This document shows, piece after piece, positions 40,899 through 50,195 of a stretch of 64,000 nt of DNA (positions are counted from its first letter, which is position 1; every line of letters begins with the position of its first letter). Location of the stretch: NCBI RefSeq assembly GCF_003349955.1, contig NZ_QLKQ01000040.1, positions 1 to 64,000 on the forward strand, read 5' to 3'. This DNA is from Azospirillum brasilense (GTDB taxonomy: Bacteria; Pseudomonadota; Alphaproteobacteria; Azospirillales; Azospirillaceae). Under the pieces are notes generated by a model. It made no database searches and was not told the DNA's origin. It saw only the letters and a program-made list of their open reading frames with translations. The translations under genes and the position numbers were made by a program.

Positions 40899-42929
40899 TC
40901 AGTCGATGATCGGCGAGGTCGCCTGCCTCAGCCATTGCGCCACGGCGGCATCCCCCTCGCCCGCGAGCCGCGGCTCCAGCGCCTCGCGCACGTGGGTGTG
41001 ATAGGCGTTCAGCCACGCGATCTCCGCCTGGGTCAGCAGCGCCGGCTCGACCAGATTGCGGTCGATGGGGGCCAGGGTCAGCACCTCGAACCCCAGCATG
41101 GGCCGTTCCGCCATGGGCAGGTCAAGCGGCTGGACGACGATCAGGTTCTCGATGCGGATGCCGTAGGCGCCGGTCTTGTAGTAGCCGGGCTCGTTGGACA
41201 GGATCATGCCCGGCTGCAGGGCCACGCTGTTCGGCACCTTGGAGATCCGCTGCGGCCCCTCGTGCACCGACAGGTAGCTGCCCACCCCGTGACCGGTGCC
41301 GTGGTCGTAGTCCAGCCCCAGCGACCACAGCGGCAGGCGGGCCAGCGTGTCGAGCTGCGACCCGGTGGTGCCGCGCGGGAATCGCGCCGTGCTGACGGCG
41401 ATATGCCCCTTGAGGACCAGCGTGAAACGCTCGCGCATCTCCGGGGTCGGCGCGCCGATGGCGATGGTGCGCGTCACGTCGGTGGTGCCGTCCTGATACT
41501 GGGCGCCGCTGTCCAGAAGGAACAGGCTGCCCGGCTCCAGCCGGCGGTCGGTCGCCTCCGACACCCGGTAATGGACGATGGCGCCGTTCGGCCCCGCCCC
41601 GGAAATCGTGTCGAAGCTGAGGCCGCGGAAGCGGTCGTTGGCGCGGCGGAAGGCCAGCAGCCGGTCCGCCGCCGCGATCTCCGTCACCGTGCCCGACGGC
41701 GCCTCCTGCGACAGCCAGTGCAGGAAGCGGACGAGCGCCGCACCGTCGCGGGCGTGGGCGGCGCGGGTGCCGGCCAGCTCCGCCTCGTTCTTGCAGGCCT
41801 TGGGCAGGGCACAGGGGTCGGGGTCGCGCTCCAGCTTGGCGCCGGCCATGTGCAGCCGGTCGAAGATCCAGGCCGAGGTGCTGGCCGGGTCGGCCATCAC
41901 CTTGCGCCCCTCGCGACCCAGCCCGTCGAGCGCGGTCCCCAGCTCGTCCGGGGCGCGCACGGCGACCTGGTTGCCGAGATGGGCCTCGACGCCCGGCGCC
42001 AGCTTGCGGCGGTCGATGAACAGATCGACCTGCGCGTCATCCTTCAGAATCGCGAAGGACAGCGGCAGCGGCGTGCAGGGCACGTCCGCGCCGCGCAGGT
42101 TGAGCAGCCACGCGATGGAGTCGGGCTGGGTCAGCACCACGGCGCCGATGCCGTTGCGCGCCAGGTCGCCGGCGATGCGGGCGCGCTTGTCGGCGGCGCT
42201 GTCCCCGGCAAAGAGAAGGTCCTGGGCGACCACCGGGGCCAAGGGGGGCGGCGGCTGGTCCGCCCACACGCGGTCCACCGGGTTGTCCGGGCAGGGCACC
42301 AGCGACAGGCCGATGCGCTCCATCTGCTGGCGGGTGCGCTCCACCCAGCCGGCGGTGTGCAGCCACGGGTCGTAGCCGAGCCGGCCGCCCTGCGGCAGCG
42401 CCTCCCCCACCCACTCGGTCAGTGGGTCGTCGACCAGATGCCGGTACTCGTAGAGATCGCCCGACACCTCCGTCTGGACCTGGAGGGTGTAGCGCCCGTC
42501 CACGAAGATGGCGGCGCGCTGCCGCCCGACGACGGCGTGGCCCGCCGATCCGGTGAAGCCGGTCAGCCAGGCGAGGCGCTGGGCGCGCGGCGGCACATAC
42601 TCGCCCTGATGCTCGTCGCCGCGCGGCACGATGAAGCCGTCGAGGTCGGCGCGCGCCAGGACGCCGCGCAGGGCGGCGATGCGGGCGGCGTAATCCGGCG
42701 CCTCCGCGACGCGACCGTCAGCAAGGTCGGCCTTCAGGGCGCGGAGTTGCCCGGCGAGGTCCTCCGGGAGCCGCGCCCCGACGAGGACCAGCCAGCCGTC
42801 GGGCTCCTCCCCCTCCGGCGCGGCGAGCACCCCGGCGACGAGGCCGCGGATGTCCGCGGGGGTGTAGGGCAGGCCCGCCTGGGCCAGGAGCTGCGCCAGG
42901 GTTTCGTCGCCGCGGTAAGCGCTGGACAC
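40899..42929 (-). CDS. Aminopeptidase P family protein (Xaa-Pro aminopeptidase, M24B)
   Basis: A 676-aa three-domain protein: two creatinase-type N-terminal domains (about 80-210 and 235-380), then an M24B pita-bread catalytic domain (about 385-620). Metal ligands are visible: Asp in LLDSGAQYQDGTTDVTRT (two Asp), His in GTGHGVGSYLSVHEGP, Glu in LSNEPGYY and Glu in RIENLIVV. It removes the N-terminal residue when Pro is second. Length and domain order fit the long, cytoplasmic APP1 type rather than E. coli PepP (441 aa). The GTG at 42929 has a GAGGA upstream. About 75 residues precede the first domain. Confidence 0.92.
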   Translation of the reverse strand: MSSAYRGDETLAQLLAQAGLPYTPADIRGLVAGVLAAPEGEEPDGWLVLVGARLPEDLAGQLRALKADLADGRVAEAPDYAARIAALRGVLARADLDGFIVPRGDEHQGEYVPPRAQRLAWLTGFTGSAGHAVVGRQRAAIFVDGRYTLQVQTEVSGDLYEYRHLVDDPLTEWVGEALPQGGRLGYDPWLHTAGWVERTRQQMERIGLSLVPCPDNPVDRVWADQPPPPLAPVVAQDLLFAGDSAADKRARIAGDLARNGIGAVVLTQPDSIAWLLNLRGADVPCTPLPLSFAILKDDAQVDLFIDRRKLAPGVEAHLGNQVAVRAPDELGTALDGLGREGRKVMADPASTSAWIFDRLHMAGAKLERDPDPCALPKACKNEAELAGTRAAHARDGAALVRFLHWLSQEAPSGTVTEIAAADRLLAFRRANDRFRGLSFDTISGAGPNGAIVHYRVSEATDRRLEPGSLFLLDSGAQYQDGTTDVTRTIAIGAPTPEMRERFTLVLKGHIAVSTARFPRGTTGSQLDTLARLPLWSLGLDYDHGTGHGVGSYLSVHEGPQRISKVPNSVALQPGMILSNEPGYYKTGAYGIRIENLIVVQPLDLPMAERPMLGFEVLTLAPIDRNLVEPALLTQAEIAWLNAYHTHVREALEPRLAGEGDAAVAQWLRQATSPIID

Positions 42930-43038
42930 GGGGGCTGATCCTCATCCGGTGAAGCCGTCCGCGACAGGCTAGGCAGGGACGCCCCACCGCGCAAGCGCGG
43001 GAATGGGCATAGCCGCGCGACGGTCCCGGCGGGACGCC

Positions 43039-43500
43039 CTACAGCCCCGAATCGTCGGGCAGGCCCAGCCGCTCCAGCACGCGCTTGCGGGCGAGGCCGC
43101 GGTCGACGTCGGGAACGTGCAGCAGACCGCCGATGCGGCGCAGCAGGTTGGATTCCAGGTCGTTCAGCTCGCCGTCGGCGTAGGCGACCTCCCACAGCAT
43201 CTCGATGATCCACAGCCGCTTGTCCGGCGGGCAGTGGTCGTTGATCACCGTGACGTAGCGGTAGTAGGGCGAGGCGCCCTCCGTGTCGAACACGGCGGCG
43301 GACAGCAGGTCCTGCGCCTCCTCCTCGCTCAGCTTGAAGTGGCGGCGGGTGACGTCGAGGATGCGCTCGCGCTCCGCCTGGGAAATGGTGTTGTCGGTGC
43401 GCGCGGCCTCGACCAGAAGGGCGGCGGCGGCGGCCTCCAGCCTGTGGCGGTCGTCGCCGGGGTCGTTCTCCTGGAACAGCGCCCTGATCCGGTTCAGCAT
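43039..43500 (-). CDS. TerB-like protein
   Basis: A 153-aa helical protein of the TerB/tellurite-resistance fold. It has the two acidic metal-binding repeats of the family: EAARTDNTISQAERERI and VAYADGELNDLESNLLRRI. Such stand-alone TerB proteins are common in alphaproteobacteria, and their role is unclear; the name does not imply tellurite resistance. No signal peptide. Flanked by pepP-like and prmA genes on the same strand with short gaps (109 and 67 bp), so cotranscription with prmA is possible. Confidence 0.85.
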   Translation of the reverse strand: MLNRIRALFQENDPGDDRHRLEAAAAALLVEAARTDNTISQAERERILDVTRRHFKLSEEEAQDLLSAAVFDTEGASPYYRYVTVINDHCPPDKRLWIIEMLWEVAYADGELNDLESNLLRRIGGLLHVPDVDRGLARKRVLERLGLPDDSGL

Positions 43501-43567
43501 CGGTCCTCCGCGGGTCGTCCATATGTCCGCAAGACATTGGCGGCGGGAGGACCGAAATCCAGGGGCG

Positions 43568-44482
43568 TCAGCCCTTTACGGCCGTCCGCTTCGGGCGCTT
43601 CACCACAAGGGTGGTCCATTCGCCGACCGGGATGCGCGCGACCAGATGCAGGCCCTGGGTGCGGTGCGCCTGGATGACGTGGCGCTCCTGCCGGTTCAGC
43701 AGGCCGGCCAGGATGGCGACACCGCCGCGCTGCAGATGGCGCTTGAGCTTCGGCGCCATGCGGGCCAGCGGGCGGGCCAGGATGTTGGCGGTGATCAGGC
43801 GGTAGGGCTTGTGCTTGCCCACGATGGCGGTGTGGTAGCCGTCGCCGCCCTGCGAGCGGATGCGCGCCTTCACCCCGTTGAGCGCGGCGTTGACGCGGGT
43901 GACGCGCACCGCCTCCGGGTCGATGTCCACGGCGGTGACGGGCACCCGCCAGCGCTTGGTCACCGCCAGAGCCAGGATGCCCGAACCGCAGCCCATGTCG
44001 AGCGCCCCGCCCCGGCCGGCGCGCGGCAGGCTCATCCGCCGGGCCAGCCGGTCCAGCGCCATCAGGCAGCCCTTGGTGGAGCCGTGCTCGCCGGTGCCGA
44101 AGGCGGTGGCGGCGTCGACCAGCAGCGGGATGCTGCCCGCCGGGACGATGCCCTCATGGTGGGAGCCGTGGACGAAGAAGCGCCCGGCCTGGATCGGCGG
44201 AAAGCCCTGGTAGCTGTGCGACACCCAGTCGATGAGCGGCAGCTCCTCGACGATCAGCTTCGGCTCGGGGATGCCCATGGCCTCGGCCAGAACGGCGACG
44301 CGGGCATTCAGCCGCGGCTCGTCCGGCTGCCCGTAGACCGTCGCCTCGACCAGCCAGTCGCCATGCTCCTCCAGCTCGAAGGTGGACACCGCGTCGGCAT
44401 GGTCGCCAATCGCCTCGGCGAACGCGGGGGCGTGGGCTTCGGGAATGACGAGCGCGATGCGCCAGAGCTTGGAGGAGGACAT
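43568..44482 (-). CDS. prmA: Ribosomal protein L11 methyltransferase PrmA
   Basis: A 304-aa SAM-dependent methyltransferase that trimethylates ribosomal protein L11. The N-terminal domain (about 1-60) recognises L11. The catalytic part has ATAFGTGEHGSTKGCL, LDMGCGSGILALA (SAM loop) and ITANILARPL (an NPPY-like position), all typical of PrmA. Starts at ATG 44482; upstream is a 319-bp spacer. Confidence 0.93.
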   Translation of the reverse strand: MSSSKLWRIALVIPEAHAPAFAEAIGDHADAVSTFELEEHGDWLVEATVYGQPDEPRLNARVAVLAEAMGIPEPKLIVEELPLIDWVSHSYQGFPPIQAGRFFVHGSHHEGIVPAGSIPLLVDAATAFGTGEHGSTKGCLMALDRLARRMSLPRAGRGGALDMGCGSGILALAVTKRWRVPVTAVDIDPEAVRVTRVNAALNGVKARIRSQGGDGYHTAIVGKHKPYRLITANILARPLARMAPKLKRHLQRGGVAILAGLLNRQERHVIQAHRTQGLHLVARIPVGEWTTLVVKRPKRTAVKG

Positions 44483-44801
44483 GGGGAGGGTCGCCGATGA
44501 TGGGGTGGTCGTTGTCTGGTGGGAGACTTAACCACAGAGACGCGGAGACACAAAGATTTCCTGCGGCCGGGACGTCCCGCGGTCGAGCGCGTTCGCCATC
44601 GCCGCACACGGTTGCCGCACCCGGAAACCGGTCGGCCACGCTGGATCGACCCCGGCATGCGACATTTTGGCCGACGAAAACACGTCACAGGCTTGCTGCC
44701 GCTTTTCTTACCACTTTTGAGCGGGCACACTGCACCCGGAGACAAGCGGGCCAGAGGCCCGCCAAAGGCTGTTTCGTGGGCACAGGGGGGAGACGGGCTT
44801 G
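44483..44801. other. Spacer with a CACAGAG-type dispersed sequence
   Basis: No gene is seen. Around 44528-44556 lies TTAACCACAGAGACGCGGAG followed by ACACAAAG, a sequence type that is dispersed between genes in many unrelated bacteria and gives spurious peptides such as LCVSASLW. The rest should contain the divergent promoters of prmA and the lipoprotein gene. Confidence 0.5.
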
Positions 44802-45941
44802 ATGCAGCGTGTTTGCAAAGCGGCCAGGGCATGGATGGCCGCGCTGGTGGCGGTTTCAGGGGCGGCGATGGTGTCGGGCTGCGCGCTCGATCCGGTCGGG
44901 CTGGCGATCGGGGCGATGAACGCGGCGAACATGCCATCGGAAGCGTCCCTGGTGGCCGATATGGTCCCCTCCTACCGGGGCACGGGCTGCCGAGCCCTGG
45001 CGTCGCTCCAGAAAGGCTACATCGACCAACTGCCCACGGTGGACCCGGCGTACCGCGAGGCGGTGGTGGTCAACATCAAGGCGGTGCGTCAAGTCATGGC
45101 GGAGCAGCGCTGTGAGGAGGGTGGCGGCACGGTGGCGGGTGCGGGCTCCGCACCGGCGACGACCGTCACCACCGGCCCCAATGGCATCGGCGGAGCGGTG
45201 GCCGGCACGGCCGCTCCCGCCGCGGCACCGGCGAGCGAACCGCAGGGGGCGATGGGAGCGGCTGTGGGTCCGTTGACACCCCATCTGACGCAGGCCTTGG
45301 GGCTGGAGTCGCCGCGCGGCCTGGTGGTGACGGCGCTGGTCCCGGGCAAGGCGGCCGAGCTGTCGGGCATCCGCGGCGGCGACGTGATCCTGGAGGTGCG
45401 CGGCGTCGCGGTGGATGATGTGATGCAGATGCGCCGCGTTCTGGGCGTGGTGCCCAGCGGGCAGAGCGTGCTGGTCAAGCTGTGGCGCGCCCGCGAGCCG
45501 CGCGAGCTGATCGTCGGCCCGATCATCAGCACGACCCCGGCCCTGCCGCCGGGTGCCGTGTACGCCGATGCGCCGGTCCTGCCGGCCGCGCCGGTGCGCG
45601 AACGCTTCTGCGTGGCCCAGATGACCGGTTCGGGCCTGTTCTCGAGCAGCGTGCACTCGCCGCTGTTCACGGTGCGCAACGACGGCAGCGAGGCGGAAAG
45701 CACCAAGCTGACGACGGCCTTTTGGGAGGCGGCGCGGAAGGCTCAACCCGGATACTGGCTGGCGCCGCACCCGCAGCCGACCTGCACCCGGGATTCGAAG
45801 GTCTGCACGTCGGTCAGCGCCGACTCCGACGTGCTGATGATGCTGTGCGAGACGGACCGCGGGAAGGGCGTGGAGATCTACGAAGCGCTGCGGCGGGACA
45901 AGCCGCGGACCGAAATGCCCTGGTCGCCGCCGGAGTCGTGA
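44802..45941 (+). CDS. PDZ-domain lipoprotein of unknown function
   Basis: A 379-aa protein with a lipoprotein signal peptide (basic start, hydrophobic core at about 12-25, lipobox AMVSGC with Cys near 27). A PDZ-like domain lies at about 155-235 (LESPRGLVVTALVPGKAAELSGIRGGDVILEV). The C-terminal third has four Cys (FCVAQM, PTCTRDSKVCTS, MLCET), which may form disulphides in the periplasm. The ATG at 44802 is preferred over the overlapping TTG at 44799; GGGGGGAGA lies just upstream. PDZ lipoproteins without a protease domain may act as adaptors; its partner is unknown. Confidence 0.78.
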   Translation: MQRVCKAARAWMAALVAVSGAAMVSGCALDPVGLAIGAMNAANMPSEASLVADMVPSYRGTGCRALASLQKGYIDQLPTVDPAYREAVVVNIKAVRQVMAEQRCEEGGGTVAGAGSAPATTVTTGPNGIGGAVAGTAAPAAAPASEPQGAMGAAVGPLTPHLTQALGLESPRGLVVTALVPGKAAELSGIRGGDVILEVRGVAVDDVMQMRRVLGVVPSGQSVLVKLWRAREPRELIVGPIISTTPALPPGAVYADAPVLPAAPVRERFCVAQMTGSGLFSSSVHSPLFTVRNDGSEAESTKLTTAFWEAARKAQPGYWLAPHPQPTCTRDSKVCTSVSADSDVLMMLCETDRGKGVEIYEALRRDKPRTEMPWSPPES

Positions 45942-45957
45942 GGCGAAGCCGGCGGGG

Positions 45958-47196
45958 TCACCGCCCCGACAGCCGGTCCGCGATGTCGTGCATCCCCTGC
46001 TCGCGCAGGATGGCCTGACGGTGGCGGATGAGGCGGCGGGCCAGCGCCTTCTCCACCTCGGCGCCGCCGAGCAGGCGCCCCTGCGGATCGCGCAGGTGGG
46101 TGGCGAGATGGTCGGCCAGCAGCGCCTCCTTCTTCGGGTCGCGGCGGTCGAGCGGCTGGGTGCCGTTCAGCGAATGCTGGATGCGCTCCAGCAGGACGGC
46201 GCGGCAGCACGGCGCGCGCCCCTGGACGATCAGCGCCCCGACATGGGCGAGCAGCGGGCTGACCGGCTCGCTCTTCGGCTGCGGGTCGCGGCCCAGGATC
46301 AGGTCGGCCAGCGCGCACAGACCCAGGGCGAGGTTCGGCTGCGCACCGAGAAGCTCCTTCACCAGCTCGGCGGAGCCCAGCGCGTCGGCCATCACCCCGT
46401 CGAGCAGGGCGAGGTGGCGCGGCTCCACCTCCGGCCCGATCAGGTCGAGCAGCATCTCCAGCTTGCCGGCCAGCGAATTGCGGTCGGCCAGATGGACGGT
46501 GAGCTGGCTGAGGAAGGCGAAATCGTGCCCCTCCTCCCCCACCGCCATGACCAGGGCGCGGCTGGAGCGGGACAGGTCGGCGGGGTCGAAGGCCGGCAGG
46601 GCCTTGCGCTCCGCCTGGAAGTCCCGGACACGCGCCATCACCGCGTCGGCGAAGCCCCGCAGCTCGCGCGCCCGCGCCGGCACCGCGACGCCATGGCGGT
46701 CCGCGTGGTGGCGGGCCACCGCCTGGATCGCCGCGCCGAGCAGCAGGCCCTGCTCGTCGAGCTTGCGCAGGTAGGTCCAGGAATGAAGAAGCTCGGTCGG
46801 GGTGATGCGGAACTTGTCGAGGAAGGCGCGCAGCAGCCGCCCGGTGACCACCCGAGCCTCGAAACCGTAGAGATCGCCGGGGGCCGTGCAGTAGGGCGCG
46901 CCCTCCGCCGTGCCGCCCAGCGTCATGGGCTTGTCCTTCACCACCGGAACGGCCTTCTGGAAGATCACCGTCTCCAGCGACAGCCCGGCCAGCGTGCGGA
47001 ACTTGAGGGCCTTGACCTCCTCCACCCCTCTGACGGCCAGCCAACTGCGGGCGGAGGCCAGGGCCCGGCGCTCCTCGTCGTAGGTCCCCTCGATGGTCCA
47101 GCGTCCCTCGCGGCGGATCTGGACCTCGAACGCGGTGCTGCTCTTGCCGAACACTGGGCGGGTTCCGTGACTGTGGGGACGCTGTCTGGACCCCAC
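45958..47196 (-). CDS. Protein of unknown function, helical
   Basis: A 412-aa soluble protein I do not recognise. A small N-terminal domain (about 20-80: TAFEVQIRREGRWTIEGTYDEERRALASAR) is followed by about 300 mostly helical residues. No signal peptide, membrane helix or catalytic motif is obvious. The GTG at 47196 is given; GTG 47154 (VFGKSSTAFEVQ) is a credible alternative that starts right at the conserved-looking part. Convergent with the lipoprotein gene (16-bp gap) and downstream of the uvrD-type gene on the same strand (94-bp gap). Confidence 0.65.
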   Translation of the reverse strand: MGSRQRPHSHGTRPVFGKSSTAFEVQIRREGRWTIEGTYDEERRALASARSWLAVRGVEEVKALKFRTLAGLSLETVIFQKAVPVVKDKPMTLGGTAEGAPYCTAPGDLYGFEARVVTGRLLRAFLDKFRITPTELLHSWTYLRKLDEQGLLLGAAIQAVARHHADRHGVAVPARARELRGFADAVMARVRDFQAERKALPAFDPADLSRSSRALVMAVGEEGHDFAFLSQLTVHLADRNSLAGKLEMLLDLIGPEVEPRHLALLDGVMADALGSAELVKELLGAQPNLALGLCALADLILGRDPQPKSEPVSPLLAHVGALIVQGRAPCCRAVLLERIQHSLNGTQPLDRRDPKKEALLADHLATHLRDPQGRLLGGAEVEKALARRLIRHRQAILREQGMHDIADRLSGR

Positions 47197-47290
47197 CAGT
47201 AGCCGAACGCCGCCGCCCGGCCTGTGACGATCGTCACCGCGGCGGGGCGCTGCGGCAATCGGTCACCCCGCCTTCAGCACCCCCTGATCC

Positions 47291-49633
47291 TCAGCCCGCC
47301 TTCTCCGCCGGCACCACGAAGCTGTCCATCACCTTCTTGCTGCCGGCCTGATCGAAGTCGATCTCCAGCTTGTCCTGGTCGACCGCCGTGACGGTGCCGT
47401 AGCCGAATTTCTGGTGGAACACCCGTGCGCCCTTCGGGAAGGGCGCGTTCGGACGCGCGCGGGGAGCGACCTGATAGGACCCGCTGTCCAGCGTGATGGT
47501 GCGCGGCGACGGGGGCTGCTGCCGGCCCGCCGCCTGCTGGCCGGCGCGGAAGGCGGCGTAGCTCGACGAATCGCGGAAGCTCCCTCCCCCGCCAAACGCC
47601 CCGCCCCCGGCGTTGCCGCCCGGATAAAGGCCGTTCGCCGCCTCGGCCTCGACGTCGCCGCCGGGGATCTCCTCGACGAAACGGGAGGGGATGGCGCTGA
47701 CCCAGTTGCCGTAGAGCCGCCGGTTGGCGGCGTGGCTGATGTAGGCCCGCTTGCGCGCCCGGGTCAGACCGACATAGGCGAGGCGGCGCTCCTCCTCCAG
47801 CCCGGCGATGCCGGTCTCGTCCAGCGCGCGCTGGTTGGGGAACACGCCCTCCTCCCAGCCGGGCAGGAAGACCATGTCGAACTCCAGCCCCTTGGCGCCA
47901 TGCAGGGTCATCACCGTGACCTGATCGACCCCGGCGGCCTCGGCGTTCTCCATGACCAGGGCGACGTGCTCCAGGAAGCCCGACAGGTTCTCGAACTCCG
48001 CCATGGCGGTGATAAGTTCCTTCAGGTTCTCCAGCCGGCCCGGCGCCTCGGGCGTCTTGTCCTCCTGCCACATGCGGGTGTAGCCGGATTCATCCAAAAT
48101 CATCCGGGCCAGTTCGGTGTGCGGCATGGTCGCCGACAGGGTGCGCCAGCGGAAGAAGTCCTGAAGCAGGTTGCGCATCACCCCGCGCAGCTTGGGCTTC
48201 AGCTCGTCCGTCTCGGTCAGCGCCCAGCCGGCCTCGGTCAGCGGCATCCCGCGCGAGCGCGCCGCCTGATAGAGGCATTGCAGGGCCGCCGGCCCGACGC
48301 CGCGCTTGGGCACGTTGACGATGCGCTCGAAGGCCAGATCGTCGTCGGGGGAGTTGACGACGCGCAGATAGGCCATCGCGTCGCGGATCTCCTGCCGCTC
48401 GTAGAAGCGCGGGCCGCCGATCACCCGGTAGGGCAGGCCCAGCGTGATGAAGCGCTCTTCGAACTCGCGGGTCTGGAAGCCGGCGCGGACCAGCACGGCG
48501 ATCTGGGCGAGCGAGACGCCCTGGCGCTGCAGCGCCTCGATCTCGTCGCCGACCCAGCGGGCCTCCTCCTCGCCGTCCCAGACGCCGCGCACGCGCACCG
48601 GCTCGCCGCCGTCCGCCTGGGTCCACAGCGTCTTGCCGAGCCGCCCCTTGTTGTTGGCGATCAGGCCGGAGGCCGCCGACAGGATGTGCCCGGTGGAGCG
48701 GTAGTTCTGCTCCAGCTTCACCACCTTGGCGCCGGGGAAGTCGGCCTCGAAGCGCAGGATGTTGCCGATCTCGGCGCCACGCCAGGCGTAGATCGACTGG
48801 TCCTCGTCGCCGACGCAGCAGATGTTCTTGTGGGCCTGCGAGAGGATGCGCAGCCACAGATACTGGGCGACGTTGGTGTCCTGGTACTCGTCGACCAGGA
48901 TGTACTTGAACTTGCGGTGGTATTCCGCCAGCACGTCCGGGTGCTTCTGGAACAGCGTGATGTTGTGCAGCAGCAGGTCGCCGAAGTCGCAGGCGTTCAG
49001 CGTGCGCAGCCGCTCCTGATAGGCGCGGTAGAGCGCCACCACGCGCCCGCCGGCCACGTCACCGCCGTCGCCCTCGTTCAGCCGGTCCGGGGTCAGGCCG
49101 CGGTCCTTCCAGCGCTCGATCACGCCCAGCACCTGCCGCGCCGGCCACTTCTTGGAATCGACGTTCGCCGCCTCCAGAAGCTGCTTGATCAGGCGGATCT
49201 GGTCGTCGGTGTCGAGGATGGTGAAATTGGACTTCAACCCCACCAGCTCGGCGTGGCGGCGCAGGATGCGCGCGGCCAGGGCGTGGAAGGTGCCCAGCCA
49301 CCAGCCCTCCGGCTCGATCCCCACCAGATGGGCGACGCGCTCGCGCATCTCGCGGGCGGCCTTGTTGGTGAAGGTCACCGCCAGGATCTGGAAGGCGGCG
49401 GCGCGGCGCGTCATCAGCAGATGGGCCAGCCGGGTGGTCAGCACCCGCGTCTTGCCGGTGCCGGCGCCGGCCAGAACCAGAACCGGGCCGTCCAGAGCCT
49501 CCACCGCCTCGCGCTGAACGGGGTTCAGCCCGTCCAGATAGGCGAAGCGCTGGACCGGCGCGGGGGCCGGGGCGCCCGCGTGGCTGAGGGGATCATGGCC
49601 CAGCGGGTCGTCGTAGGCGTAGGGATCGGACAT
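47291..49633 (-). CDS. uvrD: UvrD/PcrA-type DNA helicase (SF1)
   Basis: A 780-aa superfamily 1A helicase acting in nucleotide excision and mismatch repair and in clearing RecA or stalled polymerase. Motifs in order: Q motif LNPVQREAV, Walker A AGAGTGKTRVLTTR, motif II VDEYQDTN, motif III CVGDEDQSIYAWRGA, motif IV LEQNYRST, motif V VTVMTLHGAKGLEFD and motif VI AYVGLTRARK. The C-terminal 50 residues form the RNA-polymerase-binding tudor-like domain (GARVFHQKFGYGTVTAVD). ATG 49633 chosen; in-frame upstream starts have no family match. PcrA and UvrD cannot be told apart by sequence alone. Confidence 0.93.
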   Translation of the reverse strand: MSDPYAYDDPLGHDPLSHAGAPAPAPVQRFAYLDGLNPVQREAVEALDGPVLVLAGAGTGKTRVLTTRLAHLLMTRRAAAFQILAVTFTNKAAREMRERVAHLVGIEPEGWWLGTFHALAARILRRHAELVGLKSNFTILDTDDQIRLIKQLLEAANVDSKKWPARQVLGVIERWKDRGLTPDRLNEGDGGDVAGGRVVALYRAYQERLRTLNACDFGDLLLHNITLFQKHPDVLAEYHRKFKYILVDEYQDTNVAQYLWLRILSQAHKNICCVGDEDQSIYAWRGAEIGNILRFEADFPGAKVVKLEQNYRSTGHILSAASGLIANNKGRLGKTLWTQADGGEPVRVRGVWDGEEEARWVGDEIEALQRQGVSLAQIAVLVRAGFQTREFEERFITLGLPYRVIGGPRFYERQEIRDAMAYLRVVNSPDDDLAFERIVNVPKRGVGPAALQCLYQAARSRGMPLTEAGWALTETDELKPKLRGVMRNLLQDFFRWRTLSATMPHTELARMILDESGYTRMWQEDKTPEAPGRLENLKELITAMAEFENLSGFLEHVALVMENAEAAGVDQVTVMTLHGAKGLEFDMVFLPGWEEGVFPNQRALDETGIAGLEEERRLAYVGLTRARKRAYISHAANRRLYGNWVSAIPSRFVEEIPGGDVEAEAANGLYPGGNAGGGAFGGGGSFRDSSSYAAFRAGQQAAGRQQPPSPRTITLDSGSYQVAPRARPNAPFPKGARVFHQKFGYGTVTAVDQDKLEIDFDQAGSKKVMDSFVVPAEKAG

Positions 49634-50195
49634 GCGGCACCGGATTTCCTGGGCGGGCTCCCCCGCGGCCGGGAGACGCCCTTCTTCGAAAGAGGACACC
49701 GTATATAGCACGCCCCCCGGCGCATCGAACCCCTTCCCTTGACGGAACGGCCGGAGCGCTCCGCCAATGGGCATGGACCTAGGCCCATGGGCAGAGATGG
49801 ACGCGACCCGCACTATGTCCGACACCATAGCGCTTGTCTTATCACAATCGCCCGAAGTCACATCGGCCATAGGATCCCAAGAATCACCCGCAGTCACAGA
49901 CAAATCACAGGCTGAACCGAATTCAGGACCGATTGATTATTCCACGTGGGACATTCGTGAGCGGTTCCTTGAACGGTTTGTCTTATTTCGGCTTAGGGCA
50001 TATGCCCATTGCGAGACATAATTTTTCCTTTGGGGAAATTTTCTGTTCCGCAAATCCGGGGTAATGTCCAATCAGATCGTGGCACCCCGGAACCAAACGG
50101 ACAGCCGCGGAGAGCGGCCCTCCCCCCGGACCGGATGTCCACGGAGGCGCCAGACGAACGACCGAATTGAAACAAACAGAGGGCGGGTAGGAACA
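49634..50195. other. Spacer between uvrD and a response regulator gene
   Basis: 562 bp, notably AT-richer from 49780 to 50060. The minus-strand CGTGCTATATACGG near 49697-49710 may be the uvrD -10 element. A + strand frame at 49767-50021 could encode 84 residues (MGMDLGPWAE... ending in HCET), but it has no clear ribosome-binding site and no recognised family; I do not call it a gene. The rest should carry the promoter of the 50196 gene. Confidence 0.5.

Noticed and set aside
40670..40909. 79-codon + strand frame in the cheY-aminopeptidase spacer
   Set aside because: Arg-rich composition, no ribosome-binding site, overlaps the end of the aminopeptidase gene.
47414..49708. 764-codon + strand frame opposite the UvrD-type helicase
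   Set aside because: An antisense shadow: composition is Leu/Gln/His/Arg-rich without any motif, and the minus strand has all SF1 helicase motifs.
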